Shown: piece after piece, positions 46,565-57,059 of the stretch
Numbering within the stretch: the first letter of the stretch is position 1
How the letters are laid out: each line of letters begins with the position of its first letter
Source: Clostridia bacterium
Lineage (GTDB): Bacteria > Bacillota > Clostridia > TANB77 > CAG-508
Assembly: GCA_029258515.1 (NCBI GenBank)
Contig: JARHYK010000032.1
Coordinates: forward strand, 97,287 to 161,286
DNA length: 64,000 nucleotides
Reading direction: 5' to 3'
Program-made: the position numbers and the translations under genes
The notes under the pieces: generated by a model
The model's input: the letters and a program-made list of their open reading frames with translations, nothing else
Database searches by the model: none
Told to the model about the DNA's origin: nothing

Positions 46565-46819
46565 ATGGATTTTAAAAAATGTAGTAGATGTGGAAACTTT
46601 TATTTGTCTGAAGGAACTGTTTGCCCTAAATGTTTAGCAAAAGATAATTTTGAATTTTCAAAATTCAAGACATATATTGATGAAAATGGACTTAATGATA
46701 ATTTAGATAATATTTCTATTGAAACTGATATTTCAGTAAAAAATATCAATCGTTTTTTAAGTTATGAATGCTTTGAAGAATTATCCAAAAATATTGGCAA
46801 TAATAATATAAGTCTGTAA
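46565..46819 (+). CDS. zinc-ribbon protein resembling flagellar-operon protein TIGR03826
   Basis: 84 residues from the ATG at 46565 (TAGGAGG 7-8 bases upstream; the longer frame from 46517 lacks a site). N-terminal zinc ribbon CSRCGNFYLSEG...CPKC (about 6-26) followed by a helical region with TDISVKNINRFLSYECFEEL. It resembles the YvyF/TIGR03826 protein of flagellar operons, but no flagellar gene is nearby, so the role is uncertain. Confidence 0.7.
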   Translation: MDFKKCSRCGNFYLSEGTVCPKCLAKDNFEFSKFKTYIDENGLNDNLDNISIETDISVKNINRFLSYECFEELSKNIGNNNISL

Positions 46820-46849
46820 TTCCGATAAATTAAAATAAATATTAACGCA

Positions 46850-46888
46850 AAAATAGTTTCTCTTTTTAGTAAAAAGAAACTATTTTTA
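46850..46888. terminator. bidirectional terminator
   Basis: AAAATAGTTTCT pairs with AGAAACTATTTT; between convergent genes. Confidence 0.85.
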
Positions 46889-46899
46889 GTTACTATAAA

Positions 46900-47190
46900 T
46901 TATCTGCTTTTCTCAACAATTTTAACTATATCAGCAATATATTTACCAATTATTGGAATATTTAAAGTAACTATTTTTTGCATTAGATATATTAACATAG
47001 CACTAATTAATGTTACCCCTATGCCAATCCCAATTCCTTTAGATATACCAGCTAACAAATTTCTTTTTAACAGTTCTTTTTTATTTCCCAGTAAAAAAGC
47101 AAATTCTTCTATATTCCCTTTTTCTAAAATATAAATTAATCTATCTATTGATTTGTTTAAAAGTTCATATTTTTTCTTTTTTAAAAACAT
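46900..47190 (-). CDS. DUF5665 small membrane protein
   Basis: 96 residues. The N-terminal helix (LLNKSIDRLIYILEKGNIEEF) leads into NLLAGISKGIGIGIGVTLI, a membrane helix with Gly repeats, and the family closing PIIGKYIADIVKIVE. Function unknown. Confidence 0.85.
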   Translation of the reverse strand: MFLKKKKYELLNKSIDRLIYILEKGNIEEFAFLLGNKKELLKRNLLAGISKGIGIGIGVTLISAMLIYLMQKIVTLNIPIIGKYIADIVKIVEKSR

Positions 47191-47194
47191 AAAA

Positions 47195-47234
47195 AATCCA
47201 CCTTTCTACTAATTTTAAGATGGATTTTTTTATG
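47195..47234 (-). terminator. terminator of the UPF0182 gene
   Basis: AAAAAATCCACCTT pairs imperfectly with AAGATGGATTTTTT, downstream of 47259 on the minus strand. Confidence 0.75.
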
Positions 47235-47258
47235 CGATTTTATACCTTTATAAACAAA

Positions 47259-50072
47259 TTAATTTATCTTATTTACTACAGTATTATTGCTTATGTTTTT
47301 ATCAGTCATATTAATTGTATTGTCAAAATTTTTATCTTTTTTTAATTCTTTTTCTTTTTCTAATCTTTCTTCTTCCTTAACTTCAAGAGAATTAATTAAA
47401 TCTTGTAATTTTTTAATATCTTTTCCTATCATTTCCCAATCACCATTTTTATTAGACTCATTTAGATTTTTATTTGTCTTGATAATTGCTTCAATTAAAC
47501 CTTTGATATCTTCAGTATTTTCAATTTTAAAATTAATTGCAGATTTAGAAAGTAAATTTGATAATGCTTGTTCTAAAGTATCTCCTATTGCAATTTTGTT
47601 TCCAGATGATACTACTAACTTTTTCAAAACTGGTATTTTAGACTCATTTAATTTAGTTTGATAAATTGGTTCAACATAAAGTATTGTATTATTCAAAGGA
47701 ATTATTATTATATCTTTTGTTACTTTACTTCCTGTTACATTTAGACTGTCTATTTCTTTAGATATAGATTTATCTTGATCAATTTGTTTTTCTAGTTGAA
47801 CAAGTCCTACAACATTACTATCTTCTGAAAATTTATACAATCTTAATTTATTATTACCATTTTCACATGTTCCAACTAAATATGATATTATATTTGATTT
47901 TTCTTTAGGAGTATACATTTGAATTATTCCTACTTCTTCCTTATCTCCTGCTTTTACCATTGTATAATATGGTTTTAGAATTCCTCCAGTTGATTTTATT
48001 ATTTTTGTATTATTGTATTTTGCAAAATCCCATATATCATCTGTTCTATATAATATATCTGATTTAACATTATGATATACTTTCATAAGTTCTGCTTGTA
48101 GCTCATATATGAACTGTGGATATTTTAAATGTTTTGCAATATCTTCTGGTATTTTTTCTTCTTTAAATATTCCTGGATATAATTTGTTATATGCCATTAT
48201 AATCGGATCTTCTTTATTTGTTATATAATATGATATTGTCCCATCATAACTGTCTATAATCACTTTTGCGGAATTACAAATATAGTTGATTTTTTGTTTT
48301 TTATTTCCATTTTTTATATACATATATTGTGAATATGGATATTGATTAGAAATAGTATATGCATCTATTACCCATACTATTTTTCCTTCTTCTGTTACTA
48401 TAGTATATGGATTATTATCATACATCATATATGGCATTGCTTTTTTTGCTCTTTTTAAAATATTTCTATTTATTAATATTTTGCTGTTTTCAGTCAATTC
48501 TCCTGAAAAAGCTAAATTCATATCTCCTTTTGAAAAAGCTAGTAATAGTCTATCGAAAAAATTCAATTCTAACCCTGCTTTTCCATTATATACTGAAGTG
48601 TATTCAGTACCTGATTCATCGGTATAGTCATATTCTTTTTTATTTTTAGTATTAGTAGCAACAGTTTGATCAGTCATCATACCATAGTATATTCTTTGTT
48701 CTTTTGTGTTTAGTTTATCATCACTTCCAGAAACTTCTTTTTGAATATATTTTATATCTCCATTTTCATCAACATTAGTTGCAGATGCAACTATTTGTCC
48801 CATTCCATGGGTATATTCGTATGTCTTATTTGAATATGTTCTTCCTGAGTTTAAGATTTCTCTTGGTGCAACATATACTAATTGGTTGTTATAATTTGCT
48901 AAAGAAACATCTTGATAGTTATAATATCCTTTTCCTTTTTGCCTTTCTTGAATTGTGTTTAATACCATATCTTTACTAACCAATGGTACATTATCTAATA
49001 TGTTTTTATTTTCAATTATTTCATTATCTGTAATTGTACCAGAATACTCTAAATTCTCTTCTATAGTATCTAGTCCATATGCATCTTTTGTAGCTTCTAT
49101 GTTTTTAGCTATATATTCTTTTTCTTTATCAAGTCTATTAGGTCTTACAAATATAAATTCGAATCCTATCATTATTACAAATAAAGTAACTAAGTATATC
49201 GGGATTATAGATAAACTCTTTAATACTTTTGCTGTATCACCTTTTTTAAAATATCTTATTCCAAGTGCTATTGATACTATAATTATTCCTGCAAAAATAG
49301 TATAACCCCATTTTTTGATTAGTACATCTGTATATTTAGCACCTGTTAATTCTAAATTGTTACTTGTGCCTTCAAATGTAGTCGTAGCTGAATTTTTAAC
49401 TGAAATCATATCTCCAAATACTATATTTTGTGTGTTTGTTATTGTTCCTATACCTAATATTATTGCTACTATCATAACGTTTCTTAGAACTTTTTTAATT
49501 AGTAAACTATTTTTTAGCATTTTACCTTCGACACCATCAAAATATCTATTAAATGCAATAATATAGTATAAAGTCATATATATTGTCAAACCTGCAACAA
49601 TCCAAAAGCTTATATTTAACATTTGCTCTATTAATGGTTTTTGAAATATATAATAGCCAATATCTAAATTAAATACCATATCTGTTTTTCCAAATGTTGG
49701 ATTTACTAGGTATAATAATATTTTGTGTGTTAAGGAATTAGATATAATTACGCCTCCTATGGAACTTAATATAAATGCTATAGATTTATTTGGAAGTTTT
49801 GGCATTTCTATCTTTTCTGCTTCAAAAAATACTTTTAATCCTTTTTTTATTCCTCTATTTGTTAGATAAGTAAATATATACAATAATACAAATGATATTG
49901 CCATAATACTATATTTGCATATTGTATTAATTTTAAATTCTTTTAAATACGCTTCTCCTAGTTCTTTATACTCTAGGTAATTACCTCTTAGTATTATGAA
50001 ACTAAATAATACAAAAAGTACAATAAATACTAACACACATATTCTTCTTATTTTTTTACTTTTCTCTTTCAT
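47259..50072 (-). CDS. UPF0182 family membrane protein
   Basis: 937-residue protein with seven N-terminal helices (about 1-310) and a large extracellular domain containing the family motifs ANYNNQLVYVAPREI, TYEYTHGMGQIV, NFFDRLLLAFSKGD and YMMYDNNPYTI. The last 90 residues are a charged, coiled-coil-like tail. Function unknown; conserved in Gram-positives and cyanobacteria. Length is normal for the family. Located upstream of DUF5665 on the same strand. Confidence 0.93.
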   Translation of the reverse strand: MKEKSKKIRRICVLVFIVLFVLFSFIILRGNYLEYKELGEAYLKEFKINTICKYSIMAISFVLLYIFTYLTNRGIKKGLKVFFEAEKIEMPKLPNKSIAFILSSIGGVIISNSLTHKILLYLVNPTFGKTDMVFNLDIGYYIFQKPLIEQMLNISFWIVAGLTIYMTLYYIIAFNRYFDGVEGKMLKNSLLIKKVLRNVMIVAIILGIGTITNTQNIVFGDMISVKNSATTTFEGTSNNLELTGAKYTDVLIKKWGYTIFAGIIIVSIALGIRYFKKGDTAKVLKSLSIIPIYLVTLFVIMIGFEFIFVRPNRLDKEKEYIAKNIEATKDAYGLDTIEENLEYSGTITDNEIIENKNILDNVPLVSKDMVLNTIQERQKGKGYYNYQDVSLANYNNQLVYVAPREILNSGRTYSNKTYEYTHGMGQIVASATNVDENGDIKYIQKEVSGSDDKLNTKEQRIYYGMMTDQTVATNTKNKKEYDYTDESGTEYTSVYNGKAGLELNFFDRLLLAFSKGDMNLAFSGELTENSKILINRNILKRAKKAMPYMMYDNNPYTIVTEEGKIVWVIDAYTISNQYPYSQYMYIKNGNKKQKINYICNSAKVIIDSYDGTISYYITNKEDPIIMAYNKLYPGIFKEEKIPEDIAKHLKYPQFIYELQAELMKVYHNVKSDILYRTDDIWDFAKYNNTKIIKSTGGILKPYYTMVKAGDKEEVGIIQMYTPKEKSNIISYLVGTCENGNNKLRLYKFSEDSNVVGLVQLEKQIDQDKSISKEIDSLNVTGSKVTKDIIIIPLNNTILYVEPIYQTKLNESKIPVLKKLVVSSGNKIAIGDTLEQALSNLLSKSAINFKIENTEDIKGLIEAIIKTNKNLNESNKNGDWEMIGKDIKKLQDLINSLEVKEEERLEKEKELKKDKNFDNTINMTDKNISNNTVVNKIN

Positions 50073-50106
50073 TTTTTACTTCCTTTATAATTTAAATTTT
50101 TACATA

Positions 50107-51012
50107 TTAAATAATTGCTTTTACGAAATCTTCTGAGTTAAAGATTTCCATGTCATCTATTTGTTCTCCAACTCCTATAAATTTTACAGGGATTTTGTTT
50201 TCTTCAACTATTCCTATTACTGCTCCACCTTTTGCTGTACCATCTAGTTTTGTTAATACTAACCCTGTGATGTCTGCTTCTTCTTTAAATGCTTTTACTT
50301 GTGAAATTGCATTTTGACCTGTTGTTCCATCAATTACTAATAATACTTCTTTATCAGCATCTGGCATTTCTTTTAATATTACTTTTTGGATTTTATTTAA
50401 TTCATCCATCAAATATTTTTTGTTGTGCAATCTTCCTGCAGTATCTACTATTAAAACATCAGCATTTGTTTCTTTTGTTATTTTAATAGCATCATAAACT
50501 ACAGAAGCGGGATCAACACCTTCTTGTCTTTTAACAATTTCAGCATTTGCTCTATTTGCCCAAATTTCTAGTTGTTCTACTGCAGCTGCTCTAAATGTAT
50601 CTGCAGCTGCTAGAACGATTTTCTTGCCGTCTTTGGCTAGCCTATTTGCTATTTTACCAATAGATGTTGTTTTCCCAACTCCATTTACTCCTATGACTAA
50701 AATAACTGCTGGCTTAGTATTTAATTTTAGTCCTATGTCTTCTACATCTAAAAGTTCTTTCATAATTTCTCTTAATGCTTTTTTTACTTCTTCTTCATCT
50801 TCTATTTTTTCTTTTTTCATTTTTTCTCTTAATTCATCTATAATCTTCAATGAAGTATCAACTCCAATATCAGACATTATTAATATTTCTTCTAATTCCT
50901 CTAAAAAATCTTCATCTACTTTTCTAAAATTACTAAATACATTATTAATTTTTTCATTTATGGATTCTTTTGTTTTATTTAATCCATTTTTTAATTTATC
51001 AAAAAATCCCAT
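50107..51012 (-). CDS. ftsY: signal recognition particle receptor FtsY
   Basis: GTPase that docks SRP-bound ribosomes at the membrane. 301 residues starting at the ATG at 51012 (GGAGGGG 3-4 bases upstream; the in-frame ATG at 51024 lies before this site). The NG domain is complete: GVNGVGKTTSIGKIA (G1), ADTFRAAAVEQL, DTAGRLHNKKYLMDEL (G3), TKLDGTAKGG (G4) and FIGVGEQIDDMEIF. The acidic A domain is missing, as usual in Firmicutes. Confidence 0.97.
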   Translation of the reverse strand: MGFFDKLKNGLNKTKESINEKINNVFSNFRKVDEDFLEELEEILIMSDIGVDTSLKIIDELREKMKKEKIEDEEEVKKALREIMKELLDVEDIGLKLNTKPAVILVIGVNGVGKTTSIGKIANRLAKDGKKIVLAAADTFRAAAVEQLEIWANRANAEIVKRQEGVDPASVVYDAIKITKETNADVLIVDTAGRLHNKKYLMDELNKIQKVILKEMPDADKEVLLVIDGTTGQNAISQVKAFKEEADITGLVLTKLDGTAKGGAVIGIVEENKIPVKFIGVGEQIDDMEIFNSEDFVKAII

Positions 51013-51116
51013 TTTCCCCTCCATATATATTTTTTCTTTAATTAAGCATATTTCAATAAAAATATTATACCATATTATGTTAAAAATCGCAACTAAGTAT
51101 TTTTATACTTTTAAAA

Positions 51117-51155
51117 ATGTGCTAACAATAATTATATTGTTAGCACATTTTTTAT
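51117..51155 (-). terminator. terminator of mgtE
   Basis: AATGTGCTAACAAT pairs with ATTGTTAGCACATT around AATTAT-type loop, at the mgtE stop codon. Confidence 0.9.
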
Positions 51156-52495
51156 TTTATTCCTAATATACTTGTTGCAATATTAAAATATACTAATATT
51201 GAAAATGTATCAACTAATGTTGTAATAAGTGGTGCAGCCATAATTGCTGGGTCTAATTTTAACTTTTTAGCAAGCATTGGTAATAAACATCCTATTGCCT
51301 TTGCTAAAGCTACTGTTACAACAAGAGTAAGTCCAATAGTTAGGGCTATTTTTATGTCTTTATATTGTATAAAAATTCTAATTCCATTAACTAATGCAAG
51401 AACGGTACCAACAAGTAGAGATACTCTAATTTCTTTCCATAAAACCTTAAATACATCTTTCATTTCTATTTCATCAGTAGCTAGTCCACGTATAATTAGT
51501 GTTGAACTTTGTGATCCGCAATTTCCTCCTGTATCCATTATCATTGGTATAAATGATACAAGTATTGGAACTATTGCAAATGCATCTTCATATCTTGATA
51601 TTATTGTCCCTGTCATTATTGCAGATAGCATTAACACTAATAACCAAACTATTCTATTTTTTGCATGTTTAAATACAGATGTTTCAAAATATCCTTCTTC
51701 GTTAGGACTCATAGCTGCCATTTTCTCAAAGTCTTCTGATGTTTCATCTTGTAAAACATTAATAGCGTCATCGACTGTTATAATACCAACTAGCCTATTT
51801 TCCTTGTCTACAACAGGCAATGCATATAAATTGTATTTATCAAATGTTTTTGCAACTTCTTCTTGATCTTCCGAAGTTGTAACTGTTATAATATTAGTAT
51901 CCATTAATTCTTTAATTGTTTTGTCTCTATCAGCAATTAATATTTCTTTAATATCAACCATTCCAATTAACTCTCTATTAGTACTTAAAACATAACATGT
52001 ATAAATAGTTTCAGAGTCTATCGCTAACTCTTTAATTCTCTCTAGAGCTTTTTCAACAGTCATATTTTCTTTTAAATCAATAAATTCTGTTGTCATTATA
52101 CTTCCTGCTGAGTCTTCTGGATAATTTAATAATTCATTTACTGTTTTTCTATCTTCTTTAGGTATACTTTTTAATATTCTTGTTACAACATTTGATGGCA
52201 TTTCTTCTATTAAGTCAACTGTATCATCCATATATAATTCATCTAATACATTTTTCAATTCCAAATCTGTTAATTCCTGTATTAGTTTTTCTTTCATATC
52301 TTTTTCCATAAATGAAAAAGTTTCTCCTGCTTTTTCTTTTGGTAATATTCTAAATACTTTTATTGCCTCGTTTTTATTTAATTCATCTAGCAAAAGTGAG
52401 ATATCAGCACTATTCATCTCTAATAAAGTTTGTTTTAATTCAGTAAATTTTTTTGTTTCAATTAATTCATTGATTTTTTCTACTTCTATTTTCAT
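51152..52495 (-). CDS. mgtE: magnesium transporter MgtE
   Basis: 447 residues: N domain of MgtE helices (about 1-125), tandem CBS domains (about 130-250, MTTEFIDLKENMTVEKAL and TNIITVTTSEDQEEVAK), a plug helix and five transmembrane helices with PIIMDTGGNCGSQSSTL-like pore signature. Gated by intracellular Mg through the CBS domains. No M-box riboswitch is visible in the 550 bases upstream. Confidence 0.95.
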   Translation of the reverse strand: MKIEVEKINELIETKKFTELKQTLLEMNSADISLLLDELNKNEAIKVFRILPKEKAGETFSFMEKDMKEKLIQELTDLELKNVLDELYMDDTVDLIEEMPSNVVTRILKSIPKEDRKTVNELLNYPEDSAGSIMTTEFIDLKENMTVEKALERIKELAIDSETIYTCYVLSTNRELIGMVDIKEILIADRDKTIKELMDTNIITVTTSEDQEEVAKTFDKYNLYALPVVDKENRLVGIITVDDAINVLQDETSEDFEKMAAMSPNEEGYFETSVFKHAKNRIVWLLVLMLSAIMTGTIISRYEDAFAIVPILVSFIPMIMDTGGNCGSQSSTLIIRGLATDEIEMKDVFKVLWKEIRVSLLVGTVLALVNGIRIFIQYKDIKIALTIGLTLVVTVALAKAIGCLLPMLAKKLKLDPAIMAAPLITTLVDTFSILVYFNIATSILGIK

Positions 52496-52880
52496 ATTTT
52501 CCCCCTAATTAATTTTTATTTTCAGTTTCGATTCAGTTTTCAGGTCTCCACAAATTTATTAGTCAACTTTTAACTTTTTTCTACTACCACAATTAATACA
52601 AAATCTAGAAGTTTCTTTGATTTCTTTTATGTTTTTTGGTAGTCTTTTATTACTTGTAAGAAAATTTATCATCATATGCTCAACAGAGATATTTACTCTT
52701 TAATAACTTTGATACAAATTTACACTCATAACTTACTTCTAAAATTACTTATCCTTCAAAAAAATTGAAACCTCCATGTAAAATAAGTTAAATTTTTTCT
52801 ACAATTCTTTTTAGAATTATTTATTAACTTATTATACATCAATTTTTATAAAACTTCAAATTTAAATGGTTAATACACAA
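52496..52880. other. gene-poor region upstream of mgtE with a short Cys-pair ORF
   Basis: The only open frame is 52559-52675 (minus), 38 codons ending RFCINCGSRKKLKVD, with one CxxC pair and no good ribosome binding site. It may be a transposase or zinc-ribbon relic. Nothing else seen. Confidence 0.35.
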
Positions 52881-52881
52881 A

Positions 52882-52925
52882 TAAAAGTCTGCTAGCCATT
52901 TTATTTCAGCAATTAACAGACTTTT
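52882..52925 (-). terminator. terminator of the ABC exporter operon
   Basis: AAAAGTCTG (52881 on) pairs with CAGACTTTT, with further weak pairing inside; downstream of the stop at 53055. Confidence 0.65.
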
Positions 52926-53054
52926 TAAAAGATTTTTCATGATTTTTACTATCCTACAACATATAGTAATAACCACCTATAAAATGCAATGTCTACAATT
53001 TGATTATAAATAATCTTGTACAAATCTGTGCATTAATTTAAAATAAACCATTAA

Positions 53055-54776
53055 TTAATAACTAAAACTTTGTATACTATTTACTAGTCCATAATATTCT
53101 CCTTTTTTTCTTATAAGTTCATAATGATTCCCATTTTCTACTATTTCACCATCTTCCATCAATACTATTTTATCACAATTCTTTATTGTTGATAATCTAT
53201 GAGCTATTATTAAACAAATTCTTCCTTTCATTATTTCATTTATAGCATTTTTTATTAATTTCTCATTTTCATAGCTTAATGATGATGTTACTTCATCTAA
53301 TATTATCATACTTGGATTTTCTACTAATATTCTTGCAAAATTTATTATTTGTTTTTCTCCTTGTGATAATAAGTCTTTATTTTTATTTAAATTTGTTTCG
53401 TATCCTTTTTCAAAACTCATAATTTTATTATGCAAATTTAATCTTTTACAGATATTCTCTATTTCTTGTTTACTTACTTCTTTATTTGCATAATTTATAT
53501 TTTCATACACATTTCCTTCAAAAATAACAACATCCTGTAAAACATAACCTATTTGCTCTCTTAAATCTCTCATTTTATATTGTTTATAATCTATACCATT
53601 TATAATTATTTTTCCATCTTCTAAATCATAAAATCTACAAAGTAAGTTTGCTAAAGTTGTCTTCCCAGATCCAGTTTTTCCTACTATAGCAATTTTCTCT
53701 TGTTCTCCAATTTCCAAATTTATGTTTTTCAAAATTCTCTTTTCTTTATTATATGAAAAATTTACATTTTGAAATTGTATATTATCTATTTTTGATAATA
53801 TACTTTTACCTTGGTCATTTTCCTGTTCGAAGTCACTATCAAATTTAAGAACTTTTATAAATGATACATAGGATTTATTTATTTTATCTATATACTTTAT
53901 TGCAATATCAAAATATCTTTTTATTTCTGAGGTTGCATTAATAAATACCATTAAACTTCCATATGTCATAATACCGTTTAGTATGTCAATTCCACCAACA
54001 TATACTACAACAACTGTAGATAGTAAAGCCATAATATTATATGCAAAAATATACTTTCTAATGACTTTATCTAGATTATAAGATTCATTATTATATTTTT
54101 TTATCAGTTCTTTTATTTTATTTAATCGTTTTTCTTCTACCTTTAATGATTTTATATTTTCAAATCCATTTATTTGTTCTGTTATCCATTTTGTAATTAA
54201 AATGTTTAGGTTTCTTATCTCTTTCATTAAATAAATAGTTTTTTTATTCGATATTAGTAAAGAAATATATCCTATCAAGTACATCCCTATCAGTAATAAA
54301 CTCAGTTTTATGTTTACAAACAACAGTATTGTAATATTAGTTAAAGCTCTTAATGTAAAACTTATTAATTGATTTCCATTCTGTGTAAAAAAAGCTGCTA
54401 AATTGTTAGAATCATTCATTTCTAATTCAAATAATTCTCCTAAATTACTTTTATCAAAAAATTCAATTTTAGATTTTATTATTTTATAAAAAATATCTTT
54501 TCTAGCATAATTGGAAAAATCTCTTTGTAAATGATGTCTTATTTTACAATGAAATATTCCTTCTGCTATTCTTGCTATAATTTTAATAATCATCAATATT
54601 GTTAAAAACATGACTAATTTTATATTTTCTTTACTAATTGCATCATCAAATAATGAATATGTCATATATTGATCTATTATAATCCATATGATTGATGACA
54701 ATATATATTCTATAAGTACGATTATAATTCTTTTTTCAAAATTTCCATAATGAAACATCTTTTTAAATTTATTCAT
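53055..54776 (-). CDS. ABC exporter half-transporter, catalytically complete subunit
   Basis: 573 residues, type IV (B-type) exporter half with six helices and an ATPase. Walker A VGKTGSGKTTLANLL, signature LLSQGEKQIINFARIL, Walker B MIILDEVTSSLS with catalytic Glu and the H-loop IIAHRLSTIKN are intact. It overlaps the upstream gene by 8 bases, and the two form a heterodimer. Substrate unknown; this arrangement is used by multidrug and peptide exporters. Confidence 0.92.
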   Translation of the reverse strand: MNKFKKMFHYGNFEKRIIIVLIEYILSSIIWIIIDQYMTYSLFDDAISKENIKLVMFLTILMIIKIIARIAEGIFHCKIRHHLQRDFSNYARKDIFYKIIKSKIEFFDKSNLGELFELEMNDSNNLAAFFTQNGNQLISFTLRALTNITILLFVNIKLSLLLIGMYLIGYISLLISNKKTIYLMKEIRNLNILITKWITEQINGFENIKSLKVEEKRLNKIKELIKKYNNESYNLDKVIRKYIFAYNIMALLSTVVVVYVGGIDILNGIMTYGSLMVFINATSEIKRYFDIAIKYIDKINKSYVSFIKVLKFDSDFEQENDQGKSILSKIDNIQFQNVNFSYNKEKRILKNINLEIGEQEKIAIVGKTGSGKTTLANLLCRFYDLEDGKIIINGIDYKQYKMRDLREQIGYVLQDVVIFEGNVYENINYANKEVSKQEIENICKRLNLHNKIMSFEKGYETNLNKNKDLLSQGEKQIINFARILVENPSMIILDEVTSSLSYENEKLIKNAINEIMKGRICLIIAHRLSTIKNCDKIVLMEDGEIVENGNHYELIRKKGEYYGLVNSIQSFSY

Positions 54777-56529
54777 TTATTTCTCCTACTGTATTTCTAC
54801 ATATTTTTATTAATTTATAATAATTCTCATTATTATTTATTAGATTTTCCTGTATATCTATTATTATTTTTTTATTATCTATAAAAAATACATTTGCATC
54901 ACTTGGTATTCTCGCTAAATCTTGCGTGATATATATCGCTATCATATTTTTATTATTTTTTCTTAAATTATTTATTATTTTGCTTTTAGTTGAATTATCT
55001 ACTTTACTTAAAACATCATCAAAAGCTATTATAGCTTTTTTTTGCAATAATGTTCGCGCAATAGATATTCTTTGTTTTTGGCCACCACTTAAATTAATTC
55101 CTCTTTCTCCTAATAATTCGTCATATTTATTAGGTAATTTATTTATTTCCTCATCTATTTCACAAATTTTTGCAATATTTTTTATTTCTTCTAGACTTTT
55201 GCAATTTTGAAACATATCAATATTATTTTTTATAGTATCTGAAAATATAAATGGTTCTTGAAAAACAACTCCTACATAATGTCTAATTGTTGTTCTATTC
55301 AATTTTTTTACATTTACTCCACCTAATAAAATTTCACCCTCATAATCTAAAAATCCAAGTAATGTTTTTATTAAAATACTTTTTCCACTTCCATTATTCC
55401 CAACAAAATAAACTGTCTGTCCTTTTTCAATTCTGAAAGAAATATCTTTTAAAATTTTAATAGAATTGATACTTATTGTCACATTCTTAAATTCTAAACT
55501 TACATCATTTAATTCATATTTTTTTTCATTTTTGTCTTCTTCTTCTAGCTTAAGAAACTTGCTTATTCTATCTGTTGGTATAAGAAATCTATTGACATCA
55601 TTAACCATATATATAAGTTGTACTACATATTCTAATAAATTACTTGAATATGTCATTAGTGTCATTAATTCTCCAATATTCATTTTTCCGCCTATTATTA
55701 ATAATCCTCCAACGATAAATATTACAGGATCTTTAAATTTTCTCATACCTGTTCCTATTAATTCATAATATATTAAATAATCTATTAATTTAATATCATT
55801 TTTTCTATATTCCTCGCTAATTTCATTAAAATCATTTATTTCTTTCTGTTCTCTATTAAATATTTTTATTATTTTAGGATTATATACTGCATTCATTGTT
55901 TTAGAAATTAAATTCTCATGCAAATCAATGTTTTTTTGAATTATTGGTTTTGTTATTTTTAAATATGCAATAGACATAATAAATATGATAATTATTATTC
56001 CTCCTATTATGGAACTTACTATAATGTTAATATTTAATAACTCATATATTGAAAATATTAATATAAATATAGAGTCCACTATTAAATCATACTTACTAAT
56101 TATAAAATCCACAAAATAATTAGAATCATTAATTACTCTTTGAATTATTTCATTTTTACCATATTGAATATAATCCTTATATTCTAAATATGTTGTATGT
56201 TCAAATAATTTTTCTTTTAAATTTTTATTCATCAGTAATTTGAACTTTGTATTTAACATGTTTCTTATATAATTTGATATACTGATAATACCTACAAATA
56301 AAATCATATATATGGCAATTACGAATATTTTAGATTTAACGTCATCACTATAAAAACTATTTATAATATATTTTGGTAATGTACTTGTTTGCATTATTAT
56401 GCCATCCACTACAAATGAGATAAACTTTGTAAGATATATGATAAAAAATGACGATATTAAACTACATATTAATATTCCTATTATATATTTTCTAGCCCCT
56501 TTAGTTGCAATTTTTAAAACTCGTTTCAT
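54769..56529 (-). CDS. ABC exporter half-transporter, degenerate ATPase subunit
   Basis: 586 residues, six helices plus ATPase. Walker A VGNNGSGKSILIKTLL and signature NLSGGQKQRISIARTL are canonical. Walker B reads AIIAFDDVLSKVD, with Asp in place of the catalytic Glu, and the H-loop His is replaced (AIYITQDLARI). Such a non-hydrolysing site is typical of one subunit of heterodimeric exporters. It is the first gene of the operon behind a strong promoter (56569-56597) with AAGGAGAG before the ATG. Confidence 0.92.
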   Translation of the reverse strand: MKRVLKIATKGARKYIIGILICSLISSFFIIYLTKFISFVVDGIIMQTSTLPKYIINSFYSDDVKSKIFVIAIYMILFVGIISISNYIRNMLNTKFKLLMNKNLKEKLFEHTTYLEYKDYIQYGKNEIIQRVINDSNYFVDFIISKYDLIVDSIFILIFSIYELLNINIIVSSIIGGIIIIIFIMSIAYLKITKPIIQKNIDLHENLISKTMNAVYNPKIIKIFNREQKEINDFNEISEEYRKNDIKLIDYLIYYELIGTGMRKFKDPVIFIVGGLLIIGGKMNIGELMTLMTYSSNLLEYVVQLIYMVNDVNRFLIPTDRISKFLKLEEEDKNEKKYELNDVSLEFKNVTISINSIKILKDISFRIEKGQTVYFVGNNGSGKSILIKTLLGFLDYEGEILLGGVNVKKLNRTTIRHYVGVVFQEPFIFSDTIKNNIDMFQNCKSLEEIKNIAKICEIDEEINKLPNKYDELLGERGINLSGGQKQRISIARTLLQKKAIIAFDDVLSKVDNSTKSKIINNLRKNNKNMIAIYITQDLARIPSDANVFFIDNKKIIIDIQENLINNNENYYKLIKICRNTVGEINE

Positions 56530-56568
56530 TATTACTCTCCTTAATATTACTCCGTTTTGATTAGAGCA

Positions 56569-56597
56569 AGTTTATCATACTTAATAGTAAGTGTCAA
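56569..56597 (-). promoter_or_regulatory. promoter of the ABC exporter operon
   Basis: TTGACA (56597-56592), a 17-bp spacer and TAAACT (56574-56569) on the minus strand. The spacer contains the palindrome ACTTA-CTAT-TAAGT, a possible repressor site. Confidence 0.75.
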
Positions 56598-56639
56598 GCA
56601 AATGTAGGCAACTTTTTTACCCCTCTAATGTTAATTGTT

Positions 56640-57003
56640 TCAATACTTTTAATGTTTTTTGATTCACTTAACAAAACATAGTCTTATCATTTTTAAAAAC
56701 TATATCTCATTTCTGAAAATTCTTTTAATTTCATTATTTTTTTCATAAATCTTGCTTCTACTATTACATTTTTTATGTTTTTATTTTCTTCTGTTTCTTT
56801 TCTATTAGCTCTATGTTGTCTATTTACTTTTACATTATTTTCTATTTTTTATCCAGTCTTCAACGCTTGTATCTATTGGTATTAATTCTTCTAATTCGTC
56901 TATTTTAAATTTTCACTTAATGCAATTCTTTATTTGTTATTTTTTCTCCTATTCTTACTATTATATTTCTTATTTTGCCTACATTGTTTTACACTAATAT
57001 GTA
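56640..57003 (-). pseudogene. gene debris, unidentified
   Basis: The minus strand carries broken coding stretches such as IDELEELIPIDTSVEDWI and ANRKETEENKNIKN in different frames with several stops. They look like one Lys/Glu-rich protein decayed by frameshifts. No family recognised. Confidence 0.4.
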
Positions 57004-57004
57004 A

Positions 57005-57056
57005 ATTCAAAAATCATAATTACTAACTTAAACTAGCAATTATGATTTTTGAATTT
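57005..57056 (-). terminator. terminator of the DnaB-like ATPase gene
   Basis: AAATTCAAAAATCATAATT pairs perfectly with its inverse around a 16-base loop. Confidence 0.88.
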
Positions 57057-57059
57057 GTT

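Noticed and set aside
52496..53054. M-box riboswitch upstream of mgtE
   Set aside because: The conserved M-box core elements were not found on the minus strand.
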